From: an uncultured Desulfovibrio sp.
Lineage (GTDB): Bacteria; Desulfobacterota; Desulfovibrionia; Desulfovibrionales; Desulfovibrionaceae
Direction of reading: 5' to 3'
DNA: 64,000 bases
Assembly: GCA_913060505.1 (NCBI GenBank)
Contig: CAJXRQ010000002.1
Span: 1-64,000 of the forward strand
The notes beneath the pieces are model-generated. The model searched no databases, had not been told where the DNA came from, and saw only the letters and a program-made list of their open reading frames with translations. The translations under genes were made by a program, and so were the position numbers. Of the stretch, positions 24,113 to 35,485 are shown piece after piece (position 1 is the stretch's first letter; the number at the start of each line of letters is the position of its first letter).

Positions 24113-26002
24113 ATGCAGTTGACCGCCTACGTAGGTCTCCTTTTTGCCCTTCTCGCCAGCCTTTTCACTGCAGGGGCTGCCATCTGGGCGGCCTGGTCCG
24201 ACAGGGACGATATCCGTCCTTTTGTCGAATACGGCAACATTGGCGTGGCCATGGGAGTGGTTTTTTCGTCATTGATCATGCTCATGGCGTTGGCTGCCCG
24301 CAATTATGGTTTTCTATACGTTTATGAGAACGTGGATAACACGCTGAATTTCGTTTACACGCTCACGGCATTTTGGGGAGGACGGGAAGGCTCCTTGCTG
24401 TTTTGGGAGCTGATTATTGCCGTAAGCGGTGTGGCTTTTGTGTATACGCCGGGATACAAGGCGCTGGCGCCAAGAACCCGGCTTTTTTTCTGGGTACTGT
24501 TCATGAGTATCCAGGGCTTTTTCCTGCTGTTGCTGACCAGCTGGTCCAACCCGTTCATGACGCTGACGCCCGCCCCCTCGGATGGTCGAGGACTTAATCC
24601 TTTGCTCCGCAATCCGGGCATGATTTTTCATCCGCCCCTTTTGTTTCTTGGGTTTGCCGGTTTCACCATCCCCGCGGCGTGTGCTCTGGCTTCCAGTATT
24701 ACGGGCGAAGCCAAATCGTGGGTCAAGCTCATACGCAATTGGAATATCCTGGCATGGATATTTTTGACCGCAGGCATCATTCTCGGCGGCTGGTGGTCCT
24801 ACATGGAACTTGGTTGGGGCGGTTACTGGGCATGGGATCCGGTGGAGAACGCTTCGCTTATCCCCTGGTTCGCGGCAACGGCGTTTTTGCATACGGCAAT
24901 CATCGAACAGCGTCGGGGCGCGTTGCAACGCACCAATGTGTTCCTTATGTCACTGACTTTTCTGTTGTGCATTTTCAGCACCTACCTGACCCGCAGCGGA
25001 GTTATTGAATCGTTACATACGTTCGGTGAATCCGGTGTGTCTTTCCCCCTGTTCGTAGCCATGGCTCTCGGGGCGGTTGTGACAGTGGTTTGCGTGATCT
25101 TCGGCGAGTTTCATGTCAAACGCTCGCTGAGCGATTTATTGAGCCGTCAGGGGTTGCTTGTGGCAGCGGCATGGTTTTTCCTTGCTCTTGGTTTCGTGGT
25201 CACACTCGGAACCATGTGGCCTGTCATCAGCAAGTTGTGGAGTGCCAATTCCGTGGGGCTTGATCAGCACTTCTACAACAAGGTCTGTCTGCCGTTCATG
25301 AGTCTTCTCGTCTTCGTGTTCGCTTTCTGTCCCTGGCTGGGATGGAAGGGGGGCATTCGTAGTTACGTCGGACTGTACGGTGCTGTCGGGACACTGGTCG
25401 CTTCAGCTGTCGTACTTTTGGCCATGGGAGTTACCAAACCGCTGGCTGTCTTTGCCGCGGCCTCTGCATGTACGGCCGTCGTCACTATTGCTTTGCTATT
25501 TGTCTTGTACCCTGCTTTGCGCAAAAACGTTCAATCCTGGGGGCAATATGGAATCCATCTCGGATTGGCGTTGTTAGCCTTGGGGATAGCCTTTTCCGGG
25601 CCGTACAAGGTTGAACGTGAGGTCATGCTGGCCAAAGGGGAAAGCGTGCAGGTGGGCGATTACACCATGACGTTTGTGGACTCAAAGCAGGACAGCACCC
25701 CGGAATTTCGCGCTCGATTGGTGGGAACGCTCAAAGTGACACTTGGTGAAAAAGAAATCGGCACCCTGTACCCGGAAAAAAGGATTTATCGCAATTTCCC
25801 TCGTCAGCAATTTGCCGAAGTCTCAGTCATTCCCGGTTTTGGTGATGAACTCTACGCCACGGTTCTTGGACTGGACCAGAGCGGCAAGCTGAGCTTCAAA
25901 ATCAGCATCAATCCCTTGGTCAACTGGATTTGGATCGGTGGCACCCTTATGTGTCTGTTCGGCTTTTTGTTGCTTAAGCGTCCCCGGGAGGAGGTGCTTT
26001 AG
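24113..26002 (+). CDS. ccmF: Cytochrome c haem lyase subunit CcmF
   Basis: A 629-residue polytopic membrane protein with about 14 hydrophobic segments. The WWD haem-handling domain is clear (WWSYMELGWGGYWAWDPVENA, about residues 227-247). Conserved family stretches are FVYTLTAFWGGREGSLLFWELI, RNPGMIFHPPLLFLGFAGFTIP and STYLTRSGVIESLHTFGES. CcmF takes haem from holo-CcmE and attaches it to CXXCH cysteines of apocytochromes in the periplasm. It is followed 5 nt later by ccmA. Confidence 0.96.
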   Translation: MQLTAYVGLLFALLASLFTAGAAIWAAWSDRDDIRPFVEYGNIGVAMGVVFSSLIMLMALAARNYGFLYVYENVDNTLNFVYTLTAFWGGREGSLLFWELIIAVSGVAFVYTPGYKALAPRTRLFFWVLFMSIQGFFLLLLTSWSNPFMTLTPAPSDGRGLNPLLRNPGMIFHPPLLFLGFAGFTIPAACALASSITGEAKSWVKLIRNWNILAWIFLTAGIILGGWWSYMELGWGGYWAWDPVENASLIPWFAATAFLHTAIIEQRRGALQRTNVFLMSLTFLLCIFSTYLTRSGVIESLHTFGESGVSFPLFVAMALGAVVTVVCVIFGEFHVKRSLSDLLSRQGLLVAAAWFFLALGFVVTLGTMWPVISKLWSANSVGLDQHFYNKVCLPFMSLLVFVFAFCPWLGWKGGIRSYVGLYGAVGTLVASAVVLLAMGVTKPLAVFAAASACTAVVTIALLFVLYPALRKNVQSWGQYGIHLGLALLALGIAFSGPYKVEREVMLAKGESVQVGDYTMTFVDSKQDSTPEFRARLVGTLKVTLGEKEIGTLYPEKRIYRNFPRQQFAEVSVIPGFGDELYATVLGLDQSGKLSFKISINPLVNWIWIGGTLMCLFGFLLLKRPREEVL

Positions 26003-26007
26003 CCCTT

Positions 26008-26676
26008 ATGCCGGATTCTTCTGATATCGTCCTGAACGTGCGCCGTTGCGCCAAGTTCTTTGGATCCAAATTGGTTTTCAAGGACGTGTCCTGCCAGTTG
26101 CACCAAGGAGAAATCTTGCTTCTGGCCGGTGCCAACGGAGCCGGGAAGTCCACTCTGGTCAAGATTATGGCCGGACTTGCCCGTCCTTCTGCCGGGGAGG
26201 CTTCCCTGGATTTGCCCCCGGAAGAAGTGGCCTACCTCGGACATGCAACGTTTTTGTATCCGGGGTTGAGTGCTCGTGCCAACCTTTCCTTTTGGGCCGG
26301 GATGTATGGCCTGTGTCCCGGCAAAGACGAATTGGATGCCGTGCTGAAACGGGTCGGCCTGAGTCGTGCCGCAGAAGAGAAAGCTGGAGGTTTTTCCCGT
26401 GGCATGGCCCAACGGTTGAATTTGGCGCGTATTTATCTTGTTCGTCCCCGCTTGATTTTTTTGGATGAACCCGGAACCGGACTGGATGTCCGCTCTCTCT
26501 CCATGCTCCGTGATGAAATTCGTACGTACAGGGAACAGGGCGTTTCCATTGTGTGGATCAGTCATCATCTACGTGACGATGTCGCCATGGCTGACTCTGT
26601 GTTGTGCCTTGCCAAGCGTCGTGTGGACTATTACGGCACGGCTGCGGATTTTGATGCCGGGAGGCTATTGTGTTGA
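26008..26676 (+). CDS. ccmA: Haem exporter-type ABC ATPase CcmA
   Basis: A 222-residue ATPase with Walker A AGANGAGKST, signature FSRGMAQRLNLAR and Walker B LIFLDEP. Together with CcmB and CcmC it drives release of holo-CcmE from the CcmCDE complex. Its stop overlaps the ccmB start by 7 nt. Confidence 0.95.
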   Translation: MPDSSDIVLNVRRCAKFFGSKLVFKDVSCQLHQGEILLLAGANGAGKSTLVKIMAGLARPSAGEASLDLPPEEVAYLGHATFLYPGLSARANLSFWAGMYGLCPGKDELDAVLKRVGLSRAAEEKAGGFSRGMAQRLNLARIYLVRPRLIFLDEPGTGLDVRSLSMLRDEIRTYREQGVSIVWISHHLRDDVAMADSVLCLAKRRVDYYGTAADFDAGRLLC

Positions 26677-27347
26677 GGCGGGCGCGGCTGGTAGCCGCCA
26701 AGGATCTGGTCCTTTCCGTTTCCGGCGGGCAGGGGCTGGTTCAGGCTGTCCTGCTCGGCTTGCTGTTGATTTTTCTGTTTAGCTTGTCCAAGCCGCTGGG
26801 CGGTACCATTTCTCCGCAAGCCGCCGGTGCCATTTTTTGGCTTTCCTCCGCTTTTGGTCTTGTATTGATTTTCAACGATCTGTTCAGCCTGGAAGAAACG
26901 AACGGCGCACGCATGGGGCTGCTTTCAACGCCGGTGCCCGTGCATGCCGTATGGTTGGGCAAAGGTGTTGCGGGATTGGGCTTGCTGCTGGTGACGCAGA
27001 TTGTTTTTCTGCCTGCGACCATTGCGTTTTTAGGCCAATCCGTTCCGGGATCGGCTTTGCTTTTGTTGGGGACTCTTCTGGCTGCGGATGTGGGACTGGT
27101 GGTCCTTGGTGCGCTGCTGGGAGCCCTTTCTCAGGGACAGGGCGCGCGCGAGTCGCTTTTGTCTGTAATAGTTTTTCCCTTGCTTTTGCCGGTGCTGCTG
27201 GCCGGGATTACCCTGTTCGGCATGGTTTTTTCCGGCGAGGATATTGCCGGGGCCGGACGCTGGTTGGGTATCATTGGCGCTTTTGACGGTGTGTTCTCAG
27301 GCGCGGGATTGATTTTGTTTCCGTTCGTATATGGCGGAGAAGAATAG
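26670..27347 (+). CDS. ccmB: Haem exporter-type ABC permease CcmB
   Basis: A 225-residue membrane protein with six hydrophobic segments, starting at a GTG inside the last codons of ccmA, so coupled to it. The family pattern FNDLFSLEETNGARMGLLSTPVP is visible near residues 70-92. It forms the transmembrane partner of CcmA. Confidence 0.93.
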   Translation: MLRRARLVAAKDLVLSVSGGQGLVQAVLLGLLLIFLFSLSKPLGGTISPQAAGAIFWLSSAFGLVLIFNDLFSLEETNGARMGLLSTPVPVHAVWLGKGVAGLGLLLVTQIVFLPATIAFLGQSVPGSALLLLGTLLAADVGLVVLGALLGALSQGQGARESLLSVIVFPLLLPVLLAGITLFGMVFSGEDIAGAGRWLGIIGAFDGVFSGAGLILFPFVYGGEE

Positions 27348-27365
27348 TATTTTGGAGTTCATCGT

Positions 27366-28031
27366 ATGGATAAGGTGAAGGTATTGGCCCTGCTTGCCGT
27401 CCCAGCTTTCGTTCTGCATCAGTGGATGATCTGGTTTTATGCGCCGGTGGCGCAGTCCGGACTGGTCCAGAAGATTTTCTACACCCATCTTCCCTGTTCA
27501 TGGTGGGCACTGGTGAGTTTCTTTTTCGTTTTTTTTGCCAGTGGCATGTATCTTTTGACCCGACGAGATTGCTATGACCGTCTGGCCGGAGCGTCCGCCG
27601 AGATTGGCGTTTTGCTGGCGACGCTGGCTCTGGGCACGGGCTCCACATGGGCTCGGGCCGAATGGGGGCATTGGTGGGTCTGGGATCCCAAGCTGACGAC
27701 AACCCTGATCATGTGGTACGTGTACGCAGGGTATCTGGTTTTACGGGCGTCTCCCGTCGGAGGAAATCGTAAGGCCATTGTCTGTGCTGTTTTGGGGGTG
27801 GTTGCATTTCTGGATGTCCCTTTGGTCTTTTTCGCGGCCAAATTGTGGGGAAGTGCCCACCCTGACGGTCTGGCCCGGCAGGGCAGCGGTATGCTGGCTT
27901 CCATGTGGTACACCGTATTTGCCGGTCTCGGGGCCTTCGGATTTGTTTGGGGAGCCTTGCTCGTTTCCCGCCTGCGCCAGCTTGGACTCCGCGCTCGGCT
28001 GGATGCTCTGTTGGTTTGGGATGAAGAATAA
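27366..28031 (+). CDS. ccmC: Haem-handling protein CcmC
   Basis: A 221-residue protein with six membrane segments and the WWD motif WGHWWVWDPKLTTTLIMW (about 100-117), plus a histidine (THLPCSWW) expected in the haem ligand positions. It loads haem onto CcmE. The ATG has GGAG upstream. Confidence 0.95.
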   Translation: MDKVKVLALLAVPAFVLHQWMIWFYAPVAQSGLVQKIFYTHLPCSWWALVSFFFVFFASGMYLLTRRDCYDRLAGASAEIGVLLATLALGTGSTWARAEWGHWWVWDPKLTTTLIMWYVYAGYLVLRASPVGGNRKAIVCAVLGVVAFLDVPLVFFAAKLWGSAHPDGLARQGSGMLASMWYTVFAGLGAFGFVWGALLVSRLRQLGLRARLDALLVWDEE

Positions 28032-28048
28032 CGCATAAGGGAGCTATC

Positions 28049-28198
28049 GTGTCTGCGACAATATATCTTTTTACTGCCAATATTATTGTTTGGGTCGGCA
28101 TTGCCGGATATGTGGCGTTTTTGGCCACCCGAACCTCCACCTTGGAAAAACGTGTGGGACAACTTGAGCTTTTGGGGGACGAACATGGCGACGGCTAG
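28049..28198 (+). CDS. ccmD: CcmD-like small membrane protein, 49 aa
   Basis: A short frame starting at GTG 28049 behind AAGGGAG. The translation has one hydrophobic helix (about residues 5-26), then a charged segment (RTSTLEKRVGQLELL), exactly the layout of CcmD. It lies between ccmC and the TPR gene, overlaps the TPR start (28185) by 14 nt, and is the usual position for ccmD. CcmD helps release holo-CcmE from CcmABC. Confidence 0.75.
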   Translation: MSATIYLFTANIIVWVGIAGYVAFLATRTSTLEKRVGQLELLGDEHGDG

Positions 28199-28763
28199 CA
28201 ATCTTTTGGGTCGCAAACTCGTTCTGGCAATGACGGCATGTTGCCTGCTTGTGATCTTTGGTGTTTCGATTTTTTATCGGGTCAACAACCCGAACCTGAC
28301 TGTTCAGGCCAAAAAAAAATCCGGTGGCATGAGTGCCATGACCACAGGCATGGGCGGTTTGCAGGAGATGATGGTCAAGGCAGAGAAAGAGCCTGACAAC
28401 GTGGAAAATCTCGTGAGTCTCGGCAACGCTTTTCTCATGATGCGTGCCTGGGACCGCGCCCTTGGATATTTGGAACGGGCAAAGACTCTTCAACCGAACA
28501 ATGTGGCTGTTCTCAAAAGCGTGGGGATTTGTTATTTCCAGAAACAGATGCATGAACAAGCGGTAGAGATTTATGAGCACGTTCTGGAAGAACAACCCGG
28601 TGATGCGCTTTCCCATTATAATCTCGGCATCATCTTCAAGCATTATCTCAATGATCCGCAAAGCGCCGCCACGCATTTTCGGGCCGTTGTAGAGCTCCCC
28701 CATGGGGATGCGGAGATGAAGAAACATGCAAAAGCCGAACTGGAGGAACTCGGAAAGTTGTAA
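28185..28763 (+). CDS. TPR protein of the ccm operon (CcmI-like)
   Basis: A 192-residue membrane-anchored protein: one N-terminal helix (about 12-30), a Ser/Met/Gly-rich linker, and three TPR repeats (residues about 65-170; NVENLVSLGNAFLMMRAWDRAL, NNVAVLKSVGICYFQKQMHEQA, GDALSHYNLGIIFKHYLNDPQS). In other bacteria the TPR protein CcmI holds apocytochromes for ligation, and this gene closes the ccm cluster. I start at ATG 28185, with GGGGGA upstream, instead of a longer frame through ccmD. Confidence 0.75.
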   Translation: MATASNLLGRKLVLAMTACCLLVIFGVSIFYRVNNPNLTVQAKKKSGGMSAMTTGMGGLQEMMVKAEKEPDNVENLVSLGNAFLMMRAWDRALGYLERAKTLQPNNVAVLKSVGICYFQKQMHEQAVEIYEHVLEEQPGDALSHYNLGIIFKHYLNDPQSAATHFRAVVELPHGDAEMKKHAKAELEELGKL

Positions 28764-28801
28764 TTTCTCACGGGAATTTTTCAGTTTACTGTTTGCCATT
28801 A

Positions 28802-28829
28802 TTGACAAGTTTGGCAGACTCTCTAGAAT
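28802..28829 (+). promoter_or_regulatory. Strong sigma-70 promoter of the liv operon
   Basis: TTGACA (28802-28807), 16 nt, TAGAAT (28824-28829). The -35 is a perfect match and the -10 differs by one base. The leader to livK would be about 113 nt. Confidence 0.7.
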
Positions 28830-28880
28830 GTCAAACTTCCGCTACTTGTTCTTTGTAAATGTTTTTCGCGTACATGACGG

Positions 28881-28906
28881 CGGAAAGGGGATGAGAGCCC
28901 TTTCCG
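28881..28906 (+). promoter_or_regulatory. Leader hairpin before livK
   Basis: Perfect 9-bp stem CGGAAAGGG (28881-28889) with CCCTTTCCG (28898-28906) and an 8-nt loop, inside the predicted livK leader. Only TTTG follows, so it is a weak terminator at best; mRNA stabilisation or attenuation are alternatives. Confidence 0.4.
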
Positions 28907-28948
28907 TTTGTAACCAGTTTGAACCATTACGTTACAGGAGAGAATCTT

Positions 28949-30097
28949 ATGAGAGGGAAATGGAGTCTGGTAGTGTTCGCAATGGCCATTATGGCCTTTG
29001 CCGTGGCAGGTTGCAGCAGTGGCGAGGAAAAGAAAGCCGAGGAAGCTCCCGCCAAAAAGCTTGTGCTCGGTGTTGCCGGAGCCCACAGTGGCGATCTGGC
29101 TTCCTATGGATTGCCCACTGTGAATGCTGCCAAGCTGGTCGCTGCCGATATTAACGCCAAGGGTGGCGTGCTCGGCATGCAGGTTGAAGTTTTTGCACAG
29201 GATGATCAGTGCAAGCCTGAAATGGCGACCAACGCCGCCACAAAGCTGGTTTCCGATGACGTGAAAATCGTGCTCGGACACATTTGCTCCGGCGCCACCA
29301 AGGCTGCTCTTGAAATTTACAAGGACGCCAAGGTTGTGTGCATGTCTCCCTCTGCCACCAACCCGCCGTTGACCCAGTCCGGCAACTATCCCAACTTCTT
29401 CCGCACCATCGCATCGGATGATGCCCAGGCTATTCTGGAAGTGAAGTTCGCCAAAAAACTCGGCCTCAAGAACGTGGCCGTAATTCATGATAAAGGTGAC
29501 TACGGTAAGGGCTTTGCCGAATTCTGCAAGCAGTTTGTGGAAGCTGATGCCGACATGAATGTAGCCCTTTTCGAAGGTGTTACTCCCGGCGCAGTGGACT
29601 ACTCCGCAGTCGTACAGAAAATCAAGAACTCCGGCGCAGACGGCGTCATCTTCGGCGGCTATCATCCTGAAGCCTCCAAGATCGTAACCAGCATGCGCAA
29701 GAAGGGCCTGGACATTCCGTTCCTGTCGGACGACGGTGTTAAGGACGATACCTTCATCAAGGTCGCCGGTGAATACGCCGAAGGCGTTTATGCCACCGGT
29801 CCCCGCGATATCTCTGCCAACAAATTGTACTCCGTGGCTCTGGAAGAGCATAAAAAGGAATTCGGTTCCGAGCCCGGTGCATTTTTCTATCAGGCTTACG
29901 CTGCTGCTCTGGCTTTGCTCAACGCCGTGGAAAAAGCCGGCTCCACCGACTATGATAAGGTTGTTGAGGCTCTGCGAACCCAATACGTTGAGACCCCATT
30001 GGGCAAGATCAAGTTCGACAAGCGCGGTGATGCCGAAGGTGTCGGCTTCTCCGTGTATCAGGTCAAGAACGGCCAATATGTGGAACTCGCCAACTAG
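28949..30097 (+). CDS. livK: Branched-chain amino-acid ABC transporter, substrate-binding lipoprotein LivK
   Basis: A 382-residue periplasmic binding protein. A signal peptide ends in the lipobox AVAGC (Cys22 or so), so it is membrane tethered. The Leu/Ile/Val-binding fold is shown by LVLGVAGAHSGDLASYGLPTVNAAKLVAADIN, LGHICSGATKAALEIYKD, SPSATNPPLT and VAVIHDKGDYGKG. It should bind a branched-chain or related amino acid. The gene has its own strong promoter, and a stable hairpin after its stop probably keeps its product in excess over the membrane subunits. The ATG has GGAGAG upstream. Confidence 0.93.
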   Translation: MRGKWSLVVFAMAIMAFAVAGCSSGEEKKAEEAPAKKLVLGVAGAHSGDLASYGLPTVNAAKLVAADINAKGGVLGMQVEVFAQDDQCKPEMATNAATKLVSDDVKIVLGHICSGATKAALEIYKDAKVVCMSPSATNPPLTQSGNYPNFFRTIASDDAQAILEVKFAKKLGLKNVAVIHDKGDYGKGFAEFCKQFVEADADMNVALFEGVTPGAVDYSAVVQKIKNSGADGVIFGGYHPEASKIVTSMRKKGLDIPFLSDDGVKDDTFIKVAGEYAEGVYATGPRDISANKLYSVALEEHKKEFGSEPGAFFYQAYAAALALLNAVEKAGSTDYDKVVEALRTQYVETPLGKIKFDKRGDAEGVGFSVYQVKNGQYVELAN

Positions 30098-30127
30098 GGC
30101 GGCGGTCGGAAACAATGCATGAACAGC

Positions 30128-30153
30128 AGGGGGCAGGCCGCGGCCTGTCCCCT
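30128..30153 (+). promoter_or_regulatory. Intercistronic hairpin between livK and livH
   Basis: An inverted repeat of about 12 bp centred at 30140/30141 (AGGGGGCAGGCC with GGCCTGTCCCCT), with one G-U pair and a two-base centre. No T-run follows. Such hairpins behind binding-protein genes commonly protect the upstream message and leave less downstream message. Confidence 0.55.
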
Positions 30154-30184
30154 GATTGTGTATGGAAACCGGATAGGAACACTG

Positions 30185-31084
30185 ATGGAATATTTCCTTG
30201 AACTCTTTTTCGGCGGCCTGACACGTGGCAGCATCTACGCCCTGATCGCTTTGGGCTATACCATGGTTTACGGCATTATCGAGCTGATCAACTTCGCTCA
30301 TGGCGAAATCTACATGATCGGCGCGTTCACCGGATTGATCGTGGCAGGGGTGTTGGGCGCGTTGGGTTTTCCCGGATTCGCCATTCTGGTGTTGGCCGTG
30401 ATTGTTGCGGTAATTTATTCTGCGGCATACGGCTTCACCATTGAGAAGATCGCGTACAAGCCATTGCGCGGAGCTCCGAGGCTGTCGCCTCTTATTTCCG
30501 CCATTGGCATGTCCATTTTTTTGCAGAACTATGTCATGCTGGCGCAGACATCGGATTTCTTGCCTTTTCCGAGCCTTATCCCCGAATTCAAAATTCCCGG
30601 TCTCACAGGAATCATCACCAGTTCGGAGGTGGTTATCGTCGCAGTCACCGTCGTGGTATGCGTGGCTCTGACGTTGTTCATCAAGTACGGCAAACTGGGC
30701 AAGGCCATGCGTGCCACTGCCCAGAATCGTAAAATGGCTCAGCTCGTGGGCATAAGTGTCAACACCGTCATTTCAGCTACGTTCGTAATCGGATCAAGTC
30801 TTGCTGCCGTCGGCGGTGTCCTCATTGCCTCGCACATAGGCCAAATAAACTATTACATAGGTTTTATTGCAGGCATCAAGGCCTTTACGGCCGCAGTACT
30901 CGGTGGCATTGGCAGCATCCCAGGTGCCATGCTCGGTGCTCTTATCCTCGGATTAACCGAGGCTTTCGCTACCGGTTACGTTTCGTCGGATTACGAGGAC
31001 GTGTTCGCTTTCGCCCTGCTGGTTCTGATTCTTATCTTCAGGCCTGCGGGAATCATGGGCAAGCAGCCTACGCAAAAGGTATAG
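30185..31084 (+). CDS. livH: Branched-chain amino-acid ABC permease LivH
   Basis: A 299-residue membrane protein with about eight hydrophobic segments and the LivH start FFGGLTRGSIYALIALGYTMVYGIIELINFAHG. I use the ATG at 30185 (AGGA upstream) instead of an upstream ATG at 30119 that would translate the hairpin. It pairs with LivM as the translocation pore. Confidence 0.93.
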   Translation: MEYFLELFFGGLTRGSIYALIALGYTMVYGIIELINFAHGEIYMIGAFTGLIVAGVLGALGFPGFAILVLAVIVAVIYSAAYGFTIEKIAYKPLRGAPRLSPLISAIGMSIFLQNYVMLAQTSDFLPFPSLIPEFKIPGLTGIITSSEVVIVAVTVVVCVALTLFIKYGKLGKAMRATAQNRKMAQLVGISVNTVISATFVIGSSLAAVGGVLIASHIGQINYYIGFIAGIKAFTAAVLGGIGSIPGAMLGALILGLTEAFATGYVSSDYEDVFAFALLVLILIFRPAGIMGKQPTQKV

Positions 31085-31131
31085 ACAATAGCGTGGCCGA
31101 AAAGGCGCGCAAGCAATACAAGGGATAAACT

Positions 31132-32421
31132 GTGAACAATAACATAAAGGCTGACAAGGGTAAGAGGCCACTGGCCTTTTTTTCGGCCGGATGCGACAGC
31201 GCGGCGCATGCGCTCAGGCGATCCGTCCTTGTGGCGCTATGGTTCATGTTTTTGACGTTCCCGATCATGGTCATCAAGGTTGATACCGTCAACAAGACTA
31301 TTGATTGGCGTTGGATGAATCTGCTTTGGATCGGTATTGGCTCGTTCGTGCTTTCATTTGTTTGGCGCTGGTTGCTCGAACGTAAGGAACTGCAAAAGGA
31401 TCAGGTTTCCACGGAAGGCCCGGTGGAGCGGCTGTTGACCTCCGCTTCATCCATTCCGGCAGCGAAGTGGAGTCTTCTCGCCATTGTCGGTATCGCCGCT
31501 TTGGTTTTTCCGCACCTTGCGGGAATGTATCAGACCAACATCATGATTTCCTGCCTGACTTATGTAGCTCTCGGGCTGGGATTGAATATCGTGGTTGGGT
31601 TGGCTGGCCTGCTGGACCTCGGTTATGTGGCGTTTTACGCCGTTGGGGCTTATGCCTACGCACTCATGAACATGCATTTCCAGATTGGTTTTTGGACCAT
31701 GTTGCCTCTTGGTGCGGTGCTTGGAGCCATTTGCGGTATTTTGCTTGGTTTCCCCGTGTTGCGTCTTCGTGGTGACTATCTGGCTATCGTCACTCTGGGC
31801 TTCGGGGAAATCATCCGGCTGGTGCTGGAAAACTGGGGTGAAGTCACCATGGGGCCCAGCGGCATATCCGGTATTGACCGTCCCATGCTCTTCGGCCACA
31901 AGTTCGGCGTCTTCGATTCCATTACTTTCATGTACTATATCATGCTTGGCCTCATGATCCTGACTATTTTCTTCGTAAACCGGCTGCAAAACTCGCGCAT
32001 CGGGCGAGCGTGGCTGGCTCTGCGCGAAGACGAAATCGCATGTCAGGCAATGGGCATTGACCGTACCAAGACCAAACTCATGGCCTTTGCTCTTGGAGCA
32101 ACGTGGGCCGGTATGGCCGGTGTGGTCTTTGCTGCCAAGACGACATTCATCAATCCGGCCAGCTTTACTTTCTGGGAGTCGGCCATCATTTTGTCCGTGG
32201 TCGTCATCGGTGGAATGGGCTCCGTTCGCGGCGTCATTCTCGGGGCATTGGTGCTCATTCTGTTGCCGGAATACCTTCGGGCTTTTTCCGAATTCAGGAT
32301 GCTCATTTTCGGAGCCACCATGGTTCTGGTCATGGTCTTCAGGCCACAGGGGCTGATTAGGGCCAAACGTAAGGTCTATACCTATATGGGCAGGAAAACA
32401 GCGGGGGCGGAACATGGTTAG
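31132..32421 (+). CDS. livM: Branched-chain amino-acid ABC permease LivM
   Basis: A 429-residue membrane protein starting at GTG 31132. The C-terminal 300 residues are the LivM core (TYVALGLGLNIVVGLAGLLDLGYVAFYAVGAYAYAL, RLRGDYLAIVTLGFGEIIRLV, IGRAWLALREDEIACQAMGID). The first 110 residues add two extra hydrophobic segments and a charged linker absent from compact LivM proteins. It overlaps livG by 8 nt. Confidence 0.93.
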   Translation: MNNNIKADKGKRPLAFFSAGCDSAAHALRRSVLVALWFMFLTFPIMVIKVDTVNKTIDWRWMNLLWIGIGSFVLSFVWRWLLERKELQKDQVSTEGPVERLLTSASSIPAAKWSLLAIVGIAALVFPHLAGMYQTNIMISCLTYVALGLGLNIVVGLAGLLDLGYVAFYAVGAYAYALMNMHFQIGFWTMLPLGAVLGAICGILLGFPVLRLRGDYLAIVTLGFGEIIRLVLENWGEVTMGPSGISGIDRPMLFGHKFGVFDSITFMYYIMLGLMILTIFFVNRLQNSRIGRAWLALREDEIACQAMGIDRTKTKLMAFALGATWAGMAGVVFAAKTTFINPASFTFWESAIILSVVVIGGMGSVRGVILGALVLILLPEYLRAFSEFRMLIFGATMVLVMVFRPQGLIRAKRKVYTYMGRKTAGAEHG

Positions 32422-33200
32422 TCCCGTTCTCAACGTACAAGATATCTGCATGGACTTCGGGGGCATTCGTGCTCTCGACGAAGTGAACCTCGACGTGAAG
32501 GCTGGGGAGATTGTGGCGCTCATAGGGCCTAACGGTGCGGGAAAGACGACGTTCTTCAACTGCATAACCGGCATTTACAAACCGACCAGCGGAGACGTTG
32601 TGGTCGGGCGTAGTGGCGATAGCCCCCGGCGTATCAACGGCATCAAGCCGAATCTGGTCACGGAAATCGGTATGGCCAGGACGTTTCAGAACATTCGGCT
32701 TTTTCCATCCATGACCGCTTTGGAAAACGTGATGATCGGGACGCATTGTCGAACCAAGTCCGGTATATGGGGCGCTATTTCCCATAACCGCAAGGCTCGC
32801 GTCGAAGAACAGGAAATCATAGAGAGAAGCTACCATCTTCTTGAGCTGGTGCATCTGGAAGAATACGCCAACGAACTGGCTTGCAATTTGCCTTACGGAA
32901 AGCAGCGCCGTTTGGAAATCGCCCGTGCCATGGCAACGGATCCGTTTCTTCTGCTGCTGGATGAACCCGCAGCTGGCATGAATCCGCATGAAACCATTGA
33001 ACTCAAGGAGTTGGTGCTGGGTATTCGGGATGTATACGGGATCTCCATCCTGCTCATCGAGCATGACATGAAAATGGTCATGAGCATGTCTGACCGCATT
33101 TTCGTACTGGATTACGGGAGGCTTATCTCGCATGGCACACCGCAGGAAGTCAGCGGCGACCCCGCAGTGATCAAGGCCTATCTCGGAGAAGGGGACGACG

Positions 33201-33208
<8 letters not shown>
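32414..33208 (+). CDS. livG: Branched-chain amino-acid ABC ATPase LivG
   Basis: A 264-residue ATPase with Walker A GPNGAGKTT (about 38-46), the long LivG insertion around ARTFQNIRLFPSMTALENVMIG, signature LPYGKQRRLEIARA and Walker B LLLLDEPAAGMN. It overlaps both neighbours (livM and livF by 8 nt each). Confidence 0.95.
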
Positions 33209-35443
<2,235 letters not shown>

Positions 35444-35485
35444 CCCAAAGGCTACGCTCTTTGTGGTAAACGGAGTAATATATCT

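Noticed and set aside
28823-30301. 492-codon open frame antisense to livK
   Set aside because: Mirror of livK codon use; no start signal and crosses the strong livK promoter.
31447-32574. 375-codon open frame antisense to livM/livG
   Set aside because: Shadow of livM, which is strongly supported by family motifs and gene order.
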